Shown in pieces: positions 21,349-33,856 of a DNA stretch of 64,000 nt (position 1 is its first letter; the number at the start of each line of letters is the position of its first letter). The notes beneath the pieces were generated by a model, which was not told the origin of the DNA, did not search any database, and saw only the letters and a program-made list of their open reading frames with translations. Location: positions 1,116,001 to 1,180,000 of the forward strand of contig JALBUN010000045.1 in NCBI GenBank assembly GCA_025174535.1. Direction: 5' to 3'. A program made the position numbers and the translations under genes. This stretch comes from Cantharellus purpuraceus (lineage: Eukaryota > Basidiomycota > Agaricomycetes > Cantharellales > Hydnaceae).

Positions 21349-22373
21349 AAAAAGACAGGGGATGCCATGGGTGACTTGGAAGGACGTATACGATGATTCC
21401 GTAGGTTCTCCTCAAGGAATGCGTCCAACTCCTTCTGCTCATTTGGGGACATTGGATAGACCTTTGTGCTGAAGGGTTGTGCTCCTGGAGTGAGTTCAAT
21501 AGCGTGGTCCCACAGTTTTCGAGGTGGAAGTTGGTCAAAGGACTCCTTTGCAAAAACATCCTTAAATCCCCAGTACGCCTTTGGGACAATCTCCTCAAAG
21601 GTTTTGACTGGAGTAGATTCTGCAGCCTTCTGTGCGAGCTGTTGAGAAACTGTTGAACCAGCATAGATATTCTCCAAGTCTTCTTCTACAAAGATAACAA
21701 ATGTTCGGTCTCCCTTGTATTGGGGTTGCCCGTGTGAGTTCTTGCCATTTGAAGGAGTTGTACCAAGCGAATGCTCTTTGTGTTCTGGTACTTCTCCACA
21801 TGAATCAGGGCAGCGAGTCATCTGTACCTGTCCTGTACGCCAGTCTACCTCTGGGTTGTGCTTCACAAGCCAGGTGTGCCCAACAATTATGCCAAAGGTT
21901 CCCAGGCTTGTGACTGAAAATGTGGCACGTTCAGTATGGGTCCCATATGTGCAGATGAGATCGACTTCTTCCTTGATTGAACCTGCTTCATTTGGGGTCC
22001 CATCAATGTTATAAACAGGTATGGCACGTGGTAGAGGGCGTGTTCGAAGTTTCTCTGCTTTGACATATTCTGCATCAATGAACATTCCTGTAGCACCACT
22101 ATCGAGGAGTGCATCCACAGCTAGAGGGTATCCAGTGTCTACCGAGTGGATTTTCATGGGAATTCTTGTACATCGACAGATGTCTGCAGATCGAAGGTAG
22201 AGACGAGGAGGGTCATCATGTTTAGCTGAAAGTTGAGAAGGGTTTTCAGGCATGGCTGTTTTGGTTTCAGTCTGATGGACAAGGGAGTGTGCGTGTAACA
22301 TATCGCTTGTGAGCCCTACAGTACATGATTCAAGAACTGAAAACCGGTTTGTCAGGCAGGGCATGCTCTTCAC
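21345..22373 (-). CDS. Element F pol: protease and start of reverse transcriptase
   Basis: After a variable linker, the aspartic protease has ALLDSGATGMFID (about residues 88-100) and the following VGHTWLVKHNPEVDW. A spacer leads to the reverse transcriptase entry (VFAKESFDQLPPRK, AFLEENLRNHRIRPSKSPM). The frame overlaps the gag stop (GTGA, 22370-22373) and its first codon is GTG, so it is more likely entered by a -1 shift from gag than by its own start. It ends at a TGA 1 base out of register with the next frame. Confidence 0.9.
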   Translation of the reverse strand: MKSMPCLTNRFSVLESCTVGLTSDMLHAHSLVHQTETKTAMPENPSQLSAKHDDPPRLYLRSADICRCTRIPMKIHSVDTGYPLAVDALLDSGATGMFIDAEYVKAEKLRTRPLPRAIPVYNIDGTPNEAGSIKEEVDLICTYGTHTERATFSVTSLGTFGIIVGHTWLVKHNPEVDWRTGQVQMTRCPDSCGEVPEHKEHSLGTTPSNGKNSHGQPQYKGDRTFVIFVEEDLENIYAGSTVSQQLAQKAAESTPVKTFEEIVPKAYWGFKDVFAKESFDQLPPRKLWDHAIELTPGAQPFSTKVYPMSPNEQKELDAFLEENLRNHRIRPSKSPMASPVFL

Positions 22374-23512
22374 TGCTGACTGGCCTGAAAATCCTGCTTC
22401 TCCTCTTGCTTTGGAATTACTGCCTTCTGCGCTTCTTCCTTGGCCTTCATTGCAGCTGCTACTGACTCTGATATCATGCCTGCAATTGCTGTTTGTGTGA
22501 GATCAGCTCGGATACGTTCCTTGCGTGGTTCAGGGCATGCTGGGGATATATGGCCACGCTTTCCACAGTTATAGCACGTCCGAGTCTCAATGCGATGGCG
22601 GTTGGAGTCAATATCCATAGGTGCAGCACCATTAGAGGTTGCCAAGGTAGTTGGTACAGAGATGACCGGAGTGCTGTGAGGGCGGGATGGGGTAGAGCGG
22701 GCAGGAGTGAGGGAAGTCTGAGCACGTCTCACTTCTAGAAGACAACGGTGGTTGCGGTCAATTTGACAGGCCGCTTCCTTCCATGCCTTGAGATCGGATG
22801 GGAGGGATGGCTGTGCATGGATCTTGTCAAGAATCATTGCAGGGAGCCCTCGGGCATAGGCATCTTCCAGTGCTGCATCATTAAACCCAGTCCTTCCTGC
22901 TAGTATCTCAAACTGTGCCGTGTATTCATCCGCTGACATGCCAGGTGTCATCCTAAGATTGTGTAGCTTTGTTCGTGCTGTTCGAGAGCGGTCAGGGTCC
23001 CCAAAAGCGTTCTCCACTTGCTTAATGAATTCCTCCAAGGTGGAGAGCGGTGAGGTCCTGTCAATGACTGCCTGTGTCTCATTGTGCGCCCATACTTCAG
23101 CAGAACCTCCTGTCATAAAAGAGAGGGCATAGAGGATCTTGGTCTGCTCATCTGGGAAAGATGTAGGCTGGACTGCAATGGCAAGCCTGATAGAGCGAAT
23201 GAAACCTTCTGTCTCTGCACGATCTCCATTGAATTTGGCTGGTTCAGCTGCCCTTATTGGGCGAACGGATGACGATGTAGGAGAAGGTGTGGGAAATGAG
23301 GTGGTCTGAGAGATGGTCTGTGCTGCAGCGATGGCGGCAGCAGTGGCAGCATCTGCTAGGTTGTTCTGGACATTGGCGAACTGGCTTTGGAGGTGCTGGT
23401 TCTGGAGTTGCAGCTGCTGGAGCTGCTGCGCCTGGGTGTTGAACAACGCTCGCAGAAAGCCACCACTTTCACCTAGAGTGTCCCAATAGGCTTCAGGGAG
23501 CTGATTGGTCAT
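22370..23512 (-). CDS. Element F gag, 380 residues
   Basis: A complete frame from ATG to TGA. It has a glutamine-rich coiled-coil N-terminus (about residues 25-60) and a capsid region (AEPAKFNGDRAETEGFIRSI near 90-110, YALSFMTGGSAEVWA near 145-160, the Ty3/gypsy gag family). One CCHC zinc knuckle, CYNCGKRGHISPAC, is near residue 318, and a charged tail follows. It forms the virus-like particle and binds RNA. It is the best-preserved coding part of the element. Confidence 0.93.
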   Translation of the reverse strand: MTNQLPEAYWDTLGESGGFLRALFNTQAQQLQQLQLQNQHLQSQFANVQNNLADAATAAAIAAAQTISQTTSFPTPSPTSSSVRPIRAAEPAKFNGDRAETEGFIRSIRLAIAVQPTSFPDEQTKILYALSFMTGGSAEVWAHNETQAVIDRTSPLSTLEEFIKQVENAFGDPDRSRTARTKLHNLRMTPGMSADEYTAQFEILAGRTGFNDAALEDAYARGLPAMILDKIHAQPSLPSDLKAWKEAACQIDRNHRCLLEVRRAQTSLTPARSTPSRPHSTPVISVPTTLATSNGAAPMDIDSNRHRIETRTCYNCGKRGHISPACPEPRKERIRADLTQTAIAGMISESVAAAMKAKEEAQKAVIPKQEEKQDFQASQQ

Positions 23513-23568
23513 GGTATCGGTGAAGTAGTTAATAGGGAAAGTGTTATGAGGTGTGGGGTCGTCTTATG

Positions 23569-23578
23569 AGCTTGATCT
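23569..23578 (-). promoter_or_regulatory. Putative self-priming primer-binding site of element F
   Basis: Two bases after the 5' LTR end, AGATCAAGCT (minus strand) is the exact complement of AGCTTGATCT, which lies in the LTR about 35 nt after the start of its TATA box, close to the expected mRNA start (23738-23747). The 2-nt gap is the same as in families B and C. Confidence 0.65.
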
Positions 23579-23580
23579 TC

Positions 23581-23942
23581 TGTGAGGGCGACGCTGATGA
23601 CGAGGCCACAACAACAAGATACTCAATAAGTGAGAGCCGATAAGAAATAATGCCAGCTGGTACAGCGGATATCCTCAGTCTATACAGCTGTTTCTGATAA
23701 ATACATGGGACTTACCTGGTACAGCGGATATCCTCAGAGATCAAGCTGAGGGGATCACACTGCACCAAGGCGAGTCTTTATACTAAATGATGGAGACGGA
23801 TAGGAGAACCAAGATAGGGGAGGAAAGATAGGGGAAGTGATAGGGGCAATGAAATAGGGGAGACGCACCCTGACAGGCTGCGCTGATAGGGGTGTCAAGA
23901 GAAAATACTAAAAATAGAATATGACTTATTTGAACCCTGACA
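23581..23942 (-). repeat. 5' LTR of element F, 362 bp, with a 59-nt intron-like segment
   Basis: It has the same ends as the 3' LTR but contains an extra GTAAGT...TGTACCAG segment (minus strand, 23659-23717) bounded by copies of a 22-bp direct repeat. The solo copy at 33857-34213 also carries the segment. Confidence 0.92.
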
Positions 23943-23947
23943 TCACT

Positions 23948-25378
23948 CCAATCTGATCCTGTTGCAGTTAAACACTTGGACAACCCTTCCAATCCAAAAT
24001 GGTCACTCAATCCCAAAGGACACCTCCAACACAACAACCAGATATATGTCCCCAATGCCAATGGACTCCAACTCCAAGTTTTGCAGTATTATCATGATCA
24101 CCCGATCTCCAGCCATTTTGGGTAAAATTGCACACAAGGGTTAATCTGACAGGACTACATATGGCCAAAAATGCGAGAATACATTCAACACTACTGTAAC
24201 TCTTGTACCAAATGTATGCACTCAAAATTGCAAAGGCACAAACCCTATGGAATGCTTAAGCAACTTCCAGTCCTGGAGCAACCATGGAACTCCATCTCCA
24301 TGGATTTCATAGAGAAGCTTCCCCCATTGCTTGGATATGACACCATACTTGTGATTGTCGACAGGTTCACTAAACAGTCACTATTCATTCCAATGCATGA
24401 CACCATCACCTCCACCTCACTAGCTAAGTTGTTCATTCTCCACGTATTCTCTAAACACGGAGTCCCATTGCATGTCACATCCGATCAGGGCTCAGAGTTC
24501 TTGTCCTCCTTCTTCTGCACATTAGGAAAGGCTCTTGACATGAAGCTTCATTTCACCTCTGGATACCATCCTGATGGAGATGGACAAACAGAATGAATGA
24601 ATCAGTCCCTGGAACAATATCTCTGAGTCTATTGTAACTATCAACAAGACAACTGGGCTGACCTACTTCCAATCGCAGAGTTTGCCTACAACAACACTCC
24701 AAACGCGACTACTGGCGTCTCTCCGTTCTTTGCTAATAAAGGCTACCATCTGAACATCTCTGTCCACCCCAAGAAGGAACTCGCCTCCACCAAAGCCCAC
24801 CAATTTGTAATTGACCTCGATCAACTACACCAACATCTCCGAGAAACCATCTCCAATGCCCAGAAACAATACCAAGTTTCTGCGGACTGACACTGCATTC
24901 CAGCTCCGGACCTGCAACTCAGAGACAAAGTATTCGTCAAGGCTGAACCCTTCCAGACCACCTGTCCATCGAAGAAACTCTCTGAGAAATACTTAGGTCC
25001 TTATGAGGTCATTGCTTGCGCAGGCAGCAGGTCCTTCACCCTCTGCCTCCCTGACCACTTCCGAGCAGTTCACCTGGTCTTCCATATATCAATGCTTGAA
25101 CCTGCTACTACAAACAAGATCTCCGGTCGCACCCAACCTCCACCTCCTCCAATCATCATCGAAGGAGATAACAAATATGAGATATCTGAGATCCTGGACT
25201 TGAAGATTGATCATCGGTACAAGTGCAAGCTCCAGTACCTAGTCAAATGGACTGGATATGAAGGCACCAATGAAGAGTCCTCATGGATCTCCACATCCGA
25301 ACTTGATCATGCATCTGAATCCATCTCCAATTTTCACTCCGCTTATCCAGGCAAACCTGGCCCTCTTATGAATCTTTA
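23948..25378 (+). pseudogene. Gypsy B: integrase and chromodomain
   Basis: It resumes the frame cut by element F. Integrase has CNSCTKCMHSKLQ (zinc end), the aspartates of SMDFIEKLP and SDQGSEFLS, and YHPDGDGQTE as the last block. After the core come VHLVFHISMLEP and the chromodomain (YEISEILDLKID, CKLQYLVKWTGYEG, SSWISTSELDH), ending at the TAA at 25376-25378. Stops at 24595, 24625 and 24888 disable it. The last 286 bp are open and are close to 7357-7609. Confidence 0.9.
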
Positions 25379-25536
25379 AGTTGCATTACTGACACTAATT
25401 CTATTATTTCGCATCATCATTTTATTACAAGTCACAAAAGGAATTACAAGTCTACCCAACCTCCGAAAGAATCTCACTCCACCCCATTTTTTCTGTGTTC
25501 CGAAATATTACAATCAAATCATTTTCATTTTTTAAG

Positions 25537-27151
25537 TTATACATTGTGTTTCCTTTTTCCCTTCCCCTTGTCTACCTCAGGCTCTGTCTCCAACTCATCA
25601 TCACTCTCCACATCCAACACCCAATCTTTCTCATCCCCCATGTCTGAATCCTCATCCAAGGGGGCCATGAACTTCCACAGCCAATGCAACTCAGCAGTCT
25701 GCCAACCCTCCAGAACCTCCTTCCATTTCATCATCTTCACTAACTCCACTAACAACCCCTCTGTCCACTGGAGGTGCTCCGACTGCAGGTTAACCAGCCA
25801 GATAAGCTGGCCCATGGTACTGTTGGGCACAGAAACGTGCCCCATACCTGCACCGGTCGTTGCTCCTTCTGATCCAACACTGCTACCCCTAGCTGCCACA
25901 GCACCCATCTCCATCCGCCACTTTTTGGTTGGACAACCTTCTGGTCCTTTCTCTGCCCCTCCTTGTACCACTAGTCGGGGCTTGACACTCCAACTTCAGG
26001 GATCGAACTTGCCATCAATCCTACACCCTCCTTTCTGACCCCAACAACAATCGCAGGACCAAAGGCGGTGAGTTGGGCCAGTGGGCCATACACACTCTAT
26101 GCCTGCGTCACGACACAAGTCACAAATCACACTGGGCCCGCTGAATGGCTCCGTCGGAGCCAGAGCCTTGGGTGGTCCACTCCTTCTCAATGCAGCCTCC
26201 AAGTGCTCCCTCTCCTCCTCCTTGTCCTGCTGTTCCACTGCCACCTTCTCCATCTCACACTTGCGAAGCTGGATCACTGACCTAGTAACGTGCAGCTCCT
26301 TCTTACGAGTCACCAATACGTGATTCTCACCTTGCACCATATGACCCTCCAATCTGCCTCTCGCTTCTCCATATCAGCACTTGGGTGTGCCTTCAATGAA
26401 AAGACTGCAACCTCAAGATTTTTCTTGGTGGTAGCAGCATATAGCTCCACCCTTTTGCAAGCTTCAACTGCGGCTACCCAAGCCATCTCCTTATAGCAAT
26501 TTGAGGTTGGATCCAGCTCCATATCCGTCCCAACATCCACACCCGCCTTGGGCTCTGCATTTGCATCAAGCTCCATGTTGGCATCGGGATCCACCTCCAC
26601 TTCTGCCCTCTCTGCCTCCACCACATCATCTTCTTCAGCTGCACCCACTGCAAATAACGGCCATGGCCACAGACGCAACGGTGAGCCTACTGGAGGGACA
26701 GTTGTCAGACAGGTCAACTCCATCCATGTAATCGAGACAATGGCAACCTTGGGGGTTCCCACCTGTATTGGCACACTTGGACCCCCCAGTGACTAATCGC
26801 CCCTGCCCCGGTCACCTCCTCCTCTACCTCCATGGCAGCTTCTAGCTCATGCGCCTGCTCTTCCACTTCCTTCAGCCTTGTGGCCTCCATCGTGGCCGCA
26901 AGCTCCTTGACCCTGCATGCTCACTCAGCCTTTGCTTCTTTCTCCTTCCGTCTCCATTCTGCCTCCTCCTCCTCCTTCCATCTCCATTCTGCCTCCTCCT
27001 CCTCCTTCTGTCTCCGTTCTGCCTCCTCCTCCTCCTTCCATCTCCACTCCTCTTCTTCTTCCTTCCGTCGGGCCAGGAGCAACTGCTTGAGCTCAGCCAC
27101 ACTCATGTTTGTCAAAGGGTTTGACATCATTGAGGATAAGACCTCAATCAT
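25537..27151 (-). pseudogene. Antisense accessory gene of gypsy B with a Zn2Cys6-like motif
   Basis: Four successive minus-strand open frames (26921-27151, 26310-26774, 25996-26352, 25537-25971) form one degraded gene between the chromodomain stop and the 3' LTR, opposite to pol. The N-terminal part is a highly charged EEEE/KR coiled coil, followed by an acidic middle. At 26023-26124 six cysteines are spaced C-X2-C-X6-C-X12-C-X2-C-X6-C, the spacing of fungal Zn(II)2Cys6 DNA-binding domains. The C-terminus is acidic and ends KGKGKRKHN. A TATAAAAG lies on the same strand at 27159-27166, so translation probably starts at the ATG at 27127 or 27106. At least one frameshift (near 26340) and one stop are visible. 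DNA binding is an inference from cysteine spacing alone. Confidence 0.6.
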
Positions 27152-27268
27152 GCCCCTCCTTTTATATGTCTCCAGACCCCCAGTATAACTCCAACTGTGC
27201 CCAACTGTCTCACCTATTCAATCCATGGACATGAGGCCTCAGGGGCTCAGCCTTAAATGGAGAGATAC

Positions 27269-27772
27269 TGTTATGACTATATTCATTAACGCCCAGATCC
27301 CTGTCCAATCCACTCAGATCCCCGCACACATGAAATCTATACTCCATTTGGAAACCATCACGTCTCCAATTATCTGTCTGATTGTCACAATCAATCTCGC
27401 TCATCCACCTCCAGTTCTGATTCATGCATCAGCATCACCATAGGAACCTGGACATCTGCCCCCATCAGACTTGGACATATTCATGTAAGGCCATCGGCCT
27501 TGGAGACCCATCACCAGAGTGATTATTATTAGATTTCAAATATGTATTTAAGTTGCCCAACTGGGGGGACTTCATTCCCCAGTTTGAATATTGAATCACG
27601 CCTAGGTCCTAAGTCCAATCCAAACTGTCTAAGTTGTACTCTGTCTCCAAAATCTCAGACACAGGTATTAGTGAGGGCACAGCATATAAGCTGAAGCCAA
27701 GTCCGTTCCGACCCCCATGATGCACCCCAATTCCCACTCTGACTCCGACCCAATCGGACCTAGTGCGTAACA
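27269..27772 (+). repeat. LTR B1: 3' LTR of gypsy B
   Basis: 504 bp from TGTTATGACT to GTGCGTAACA. It contains TATTTAAG and CAGTTTGAATAT as in LTR B2, and a second AT box (CATATAAGC). It joins a Copia gag relic directly. Confidence 0.85.
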
Positions 27773-28052
27773 TGCAGTCATAATCTGGTCAATGTATACC
27801 AGATACTCATTGGAGATCCTTAGGCAGATTTCCTTTCTAGCACATTTGTCCTTCTTTCTCCAATCTTCAATTGCTTGTTTTTCTCCTTGGGTAACTGCTT
27901 CGGTTTTAGCAGGGATCGGCTCTGTTTCTGTACCTATGGTTACCTCCCACAACTCTTGGTCATCCAGGATCCATTCAAGGCGTCTTTGCCACGCAGTGTA
28001 GTTATCACCGTTCAGCGGATCAACCTTGTATGTATTGCTAGTGCTGGACATT
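27773..28052 (-). pseudogene. Copia-type gag start, truncated
   Basis: On the minus strand the ATG at about 28052 opens MSSTSNTYKVDPLNG, then DNYTAWQRRLEWILDDQELW, the N-terminal pattern of Ty1/Copia gag proteins in fungi and plants. About 90 residues remain before LTR B1 cuts it. Upstream on the same strand CAACA is followed by GGTTAAGGGCTC, which fits the half-tRNA(iMet) priming site of Copia elements. A short LTR could span 28123-28274 (TG...CA), but this is uncertain. Confidence 0.7.
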
Positions 28053-28274
28053 GTTTGGAGTGTGGGTGGATATAAGTGTTTTATAGCTTTGACAGTTTTA
28101 GTTACAGCCGGAGCCCTTAACCTGTTGAAGGTAGGTAAGAGTTTGAGTTTGTCACATTTACAAGTTGTACTACCCGTTCTTAAATACAATTATGTAGCTA
28201 TTATACTCTCGAAGTGGTTAATTGTGTGAACAGATTAGTCGAACAGTTATTATCTTTGAATACTCGTTGCAACA

Positions 28275-28662
28275 AAAAGACATCTGACCTGCTAATTGGA
28301 ACTCAGCCGGATTGCTGCTCTTCCAACAGAACTCTCGTATGGTATATAAGTAGATAGATAGATACATGTAACGAGAGAGATACTTCTGGGACCTCAATAC
28401 GACTTGGTAGTTGACTGGTCCCCTGGTTACTTATAAGTCTATTCGAAGTCCGAATTCGCACTTCTTACACTGTCATCCTTACGTAAACGTCCACTAAGTG
28501 AACACAGGACCCGAAGTCTCATCCAACTTTGAACTCGTTGTAGCTTGTTGGGGGCTACTCCCTACTGTCTTCACTTGAACCATTTCAGCGTTTCCTACGT
28601 CATCTGGATTATCCGTTCCAGTTTATCGCAGACTTTAGACCACCCGATCGTCGTCAACACAC
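28275..28662. other. Upstream region of PAP1, no gene seen
   Basis: The stretch contains a short GATA run near 28350 and pyrimidine-rich DNA towards the start codon. No convincing open frame or repeat was found. It must hold the PAP1 promoter, squeezed against the Copia relic. Confidence 0.4.
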
Positions 28663-31424
<2,762 letters not shown>

Positions 31425-31857
31425 CTTGTTCATTAGTTCATGCCGTTCTCCCGCCTTCAATCGGCTGGCAAGGCTGCCTCAATCACTTCCCTCCCATCAC
31501 TCAAGGCCCGCCGTGTAGCTAACTTTCCATTTCCTCCGGCTTGGTTTATTTTCATCCGTGGTGTTGTTCGTAGAAGTGAAAGGCAGTATGCACATGGCAG
31601 TCTTTTCTTTTGTCCTTGATAAGTTGTATTATTCAACTCAATTGGCATGTAACGTAATTAGGTATGATGTCTTTATCAAAGCCAGCCACTTTGTCTGCAG
31701 TTGCATAAATGGCTACCTAAGCTTTAGATTTGAAAATTTCAGAACAGTGGGGGATGAGGAGTTACTGGATCAGTTTGTAAGTTTATCTGGATTCCTCACG
31801 CGTGAGGTTTATTCTTTGGGGAAGGGGAAGGGGGCCCGTATCACCTGTATTTAAAGT
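31425..31857. other. Downstream of PAP1, no gene seen
   Basis: There are short open frames on both strands but none with recognisable similarity. CCTCACGCGTGAGG near 31795 is a 14-bp palindrome. Nothing else can be supported. Confidence 0.4.
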
Positions 31858-32272
31858 TCACGCAGAGAATGGACAGACGGGCCCCAGATGGGCTCCCCTA
31901 TAACTTGAACGCATTATCCTATTTTGGAACGTGGGCATAGTCGTGATGATAGAAGCTCTAGACTTGAATGAGAAACTAATGAAAAGAGGCAGTATTTCCT
32001 TGCACTTCCTCCAATAAACCAGAAAAGCTTGAGATGACCACCTTCCTTGAACCATAACGATCCAAGGGTCGACACCTAGCAGAAGTAGATGGGTTGTCCC
32101 ACTGATCCTGAAACCATGCTCTTGTATTATGTCAAAGCCGGTAGAGTCAGACAGAATTGCACCTGGTAAGGAACCAAGACCGGCACAATGGCAGCCAACC
32201 ATGTGGTTTCGAAGGCGAATAGAGGAGCGTCGTCAGGAATTGCAGCATTAGAACGAAGGTGGTGGTGGCTTC
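31858..32272 (-). pseudogene. Tyrosine recombinase-like C-terminal relic
   Basis: The minus-strand frame 31858-32202 reads HGFRISGTTHLLLLGVDP, then VMVQGRWSSQAFLVYWRK. This is the HxxR and G-R-W-S-S region of the tyrosine recombinase domain seen in many basidiomycete open frames (Crypton- or DIRS-like). Upstream, HHLRSNAAIPDDAPLFAF in one frame and PHGWLPLCRSWFLTRCN in another continue the domain across a frame shift. The catalytic tyrosine should follow the WR segment and I cannot place it with certainty. It is a fragment with no intact gene. Confidence 0.6.
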
Positions 32273-32350
32273 AGTACTCCGCCGAACTGTGCACCCACAT
32301 GAGTCCATGTTGAGGGCAAATCGTTCCATATCTAAGTCTTCATCAACAGC
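32273..32350 (+). pseudogene. Fragment similar to the start of the GatB gene
   Basis: About 55 bp resemble 45568-45640, including the GatB start codon and presequence: SMLRANRSISKSSS here against [14 protein letters not shown] there. Most differences fall in third codon positions of that frame. The similarity ends after the presequence. It is probably a relic of a duplicated exon 1, but the length is too short to be sure. Confidence 0.35.
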
Positions 32351-32734
32351 TCTCGATCTCACGAATGTGTTTGACATTGCATCGCCGTAGCATGTGTTGC
32401 CTTCTGGGGTTGCTGTCATCTAGGTGACATCCTTCATTCTTTTGCTTTACCATCTTACTCATTAGATGCAGGCGAGCTTATCGTTGATGTGGATTTTATA
32501 CCAGGTAGACATGTAACCCGAGCGTGCCATGTCTCACACAGCATGACATCCAGCGGGGTTGAATATTCATCGTTCTTACCTCGTACGAAAACCAAACCCA
32601 ACGGTGAAACAGTGAGCACCACACATTCTGCATGTCCTTGTAGCCCTGTATCTGCCTTCCTTTTTTTTGGCGCCTACTGGAGTTCACGCCCTTTCTGCTG
32701 AACTCCAGCCTCTGCCTGCCTAAGTTGTTAGGTT

Positions 32735-33856
32735 ATGGGCCCCGCCAGCGAATCAGAATCACATGCATTCAAATTTCCAAAGCTCAATGGCCAGAACTAC
32801 TCACTCTGGGCTGAGCACATGCACTGCAGTCTTGCTACCTTTGGCTAATAGTCAATGGTATGGAGACTTGTCTGGAAGCACCATCCAGTGCAAAAGCAGC
32901 TACCACAGAATGGAAGCTTGAGCAGAAGGAAACATGGATTGGTTGCTGCATGATCAGGTGGCTCAGGGTCTCATGAAGGGCGCTACTGAGAGCTCTCAAT
33001 GGCCACATGTTTTGAAGGCCCAAACATCGAAGCAGATGTGGGACATGTGGCATGACATGTATGTGACCAATCAGCAATGCATCAATGTCCACTACAACTT
33101 CAAGGAATTATATACTTGGAAGTACATAGACACAGACCCCATGGCTGATCACATTGCAGCCATGCTGGACCTTGGACAGAAGATCATGGCTGCTGGGGAG
33201 ATGCTGCTTGACATTCATGTTGCTTGGGCACTCATTCTCTTGCTCCCACACAACCCATCATGGGACATCATCAAGATCCAACTGTTTAGTCTGGAGTCAC
33301 CAAAGCTCACCTCTGCAACTGTTAGCAGTACACTCATCGCAAAAGCCAACCGTTGCTCTAGAGATAAGTCTAGTGAAACAGCCTTACTAGCTGGGAAGAA
33401 GGTGAGTGGTGATGGCAGAAGGAAGAAGACTGGAGCAAAGCTGGATGATGAGTGTTGCTATTGCCATGAAAAGGGTCACTGGGTCAGCAAATGTCCCAAG
33501 CATGAAGAGGAGGAGAAGAAGAAGGACAGTAGAGGCACAGCTAACCGCACCATCACCAACCTCCAAGAATTAGGTGAACGTCAAGTGGGATGTGTATATA
33601 TGGTAGGAGAGACCTCCACATCAGCTGAGTTGGTTTTGGACTGTGGTGCAACATCACATATGTTTTGTGATAGAGGATTCTTTGCCACTTACACCCCAGC
33701 AAGCTCACACAAAACAATTGCTGTCAGGGATGCTTGCAACATCCCAGTAGCTGGTCATGGTTCTGTTCAATTCAGAAGCATACTACCTAAAGGTTTCCAG
33801 ACCATTACACTCCTTGGTGCTATGTGTGTCCCAATGCTTGCTGCAAACTTGGTCAG
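32735..33856 (+). pseudogene. Copia relic: gag and protease
   Basis: GGTTATGGGCCC at 32733-32744 matches the complement of the initiator-tRNA anticodon region (half-tRNA priming). Gag starts MGPASESESHAFKFPKLNGQ with an early stop after ATFG and a frame change. From 32934 the frame is open: SSQWPHVLKAQTSKQMWD, the zinc knuckle CCYCHEKGHWVSKC (near 33450-33490) and the protease DCGATSHMFC (near 33640). It is cut at 33857 by a solo LTR of family F. The sequence is a Ty1/Copia polyprotein, and the order gag, protease, integrase, reverse transcriptase continues to 35806. Confidence 0.85.

Larger units (their letters stand above)
17575..23942 (-). mobile_element. Gypsy element F, nearly intact chromovirus, 6.4 kb
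   Basis: Both LTRs are present (23581-23942 upstream, 17575-17877 downstream in its own orientation). The 5-bp target duplication TCACT is exact (17570-17574 and 23943-23947). Inside are gag, protease, reverse transcriptase, RNase H, integrase with chromodomain, and a third ORF. The coding part has only one frameshift and one stop that I can see, and apart from a 59-nt length difference the two LTRs are almost identical. It is therefore the youngest insertion here. It sits inside the gypsy B integrase region. Confidence 0.93.
10261..27772 (+). mobile_element. Gypsy family B element, 17.5 kb including nested insertions
   Basis: The parts in order are: 5' LTR (10261-12157, split by LTR E), primer-binding site, gag (to 13552), MITE G, protease, reverse transcriptase and RNase H (14123-15936), LTR S, a piece of pol (17374-17574), element F, integrase and chromodomain (23948-25378), an antisense gene, and the 3' LTR (27269-27772). 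Removing the insertions leaves roughly 7.8 kb in the order typical of chromoviruses. The outer flanks (TACAA and TGCAG) do not match, so the ends may come from different insertions or a later exchange. Confidence 0.8.

Noticed and set aside
25544..27188. Plus-strand frames rich in serine and leucine across the antisense gene
   Set aside because: They are shadows of the charged minus-strand frames. The cysteine pattern and coiled coil are only on the minus strand.
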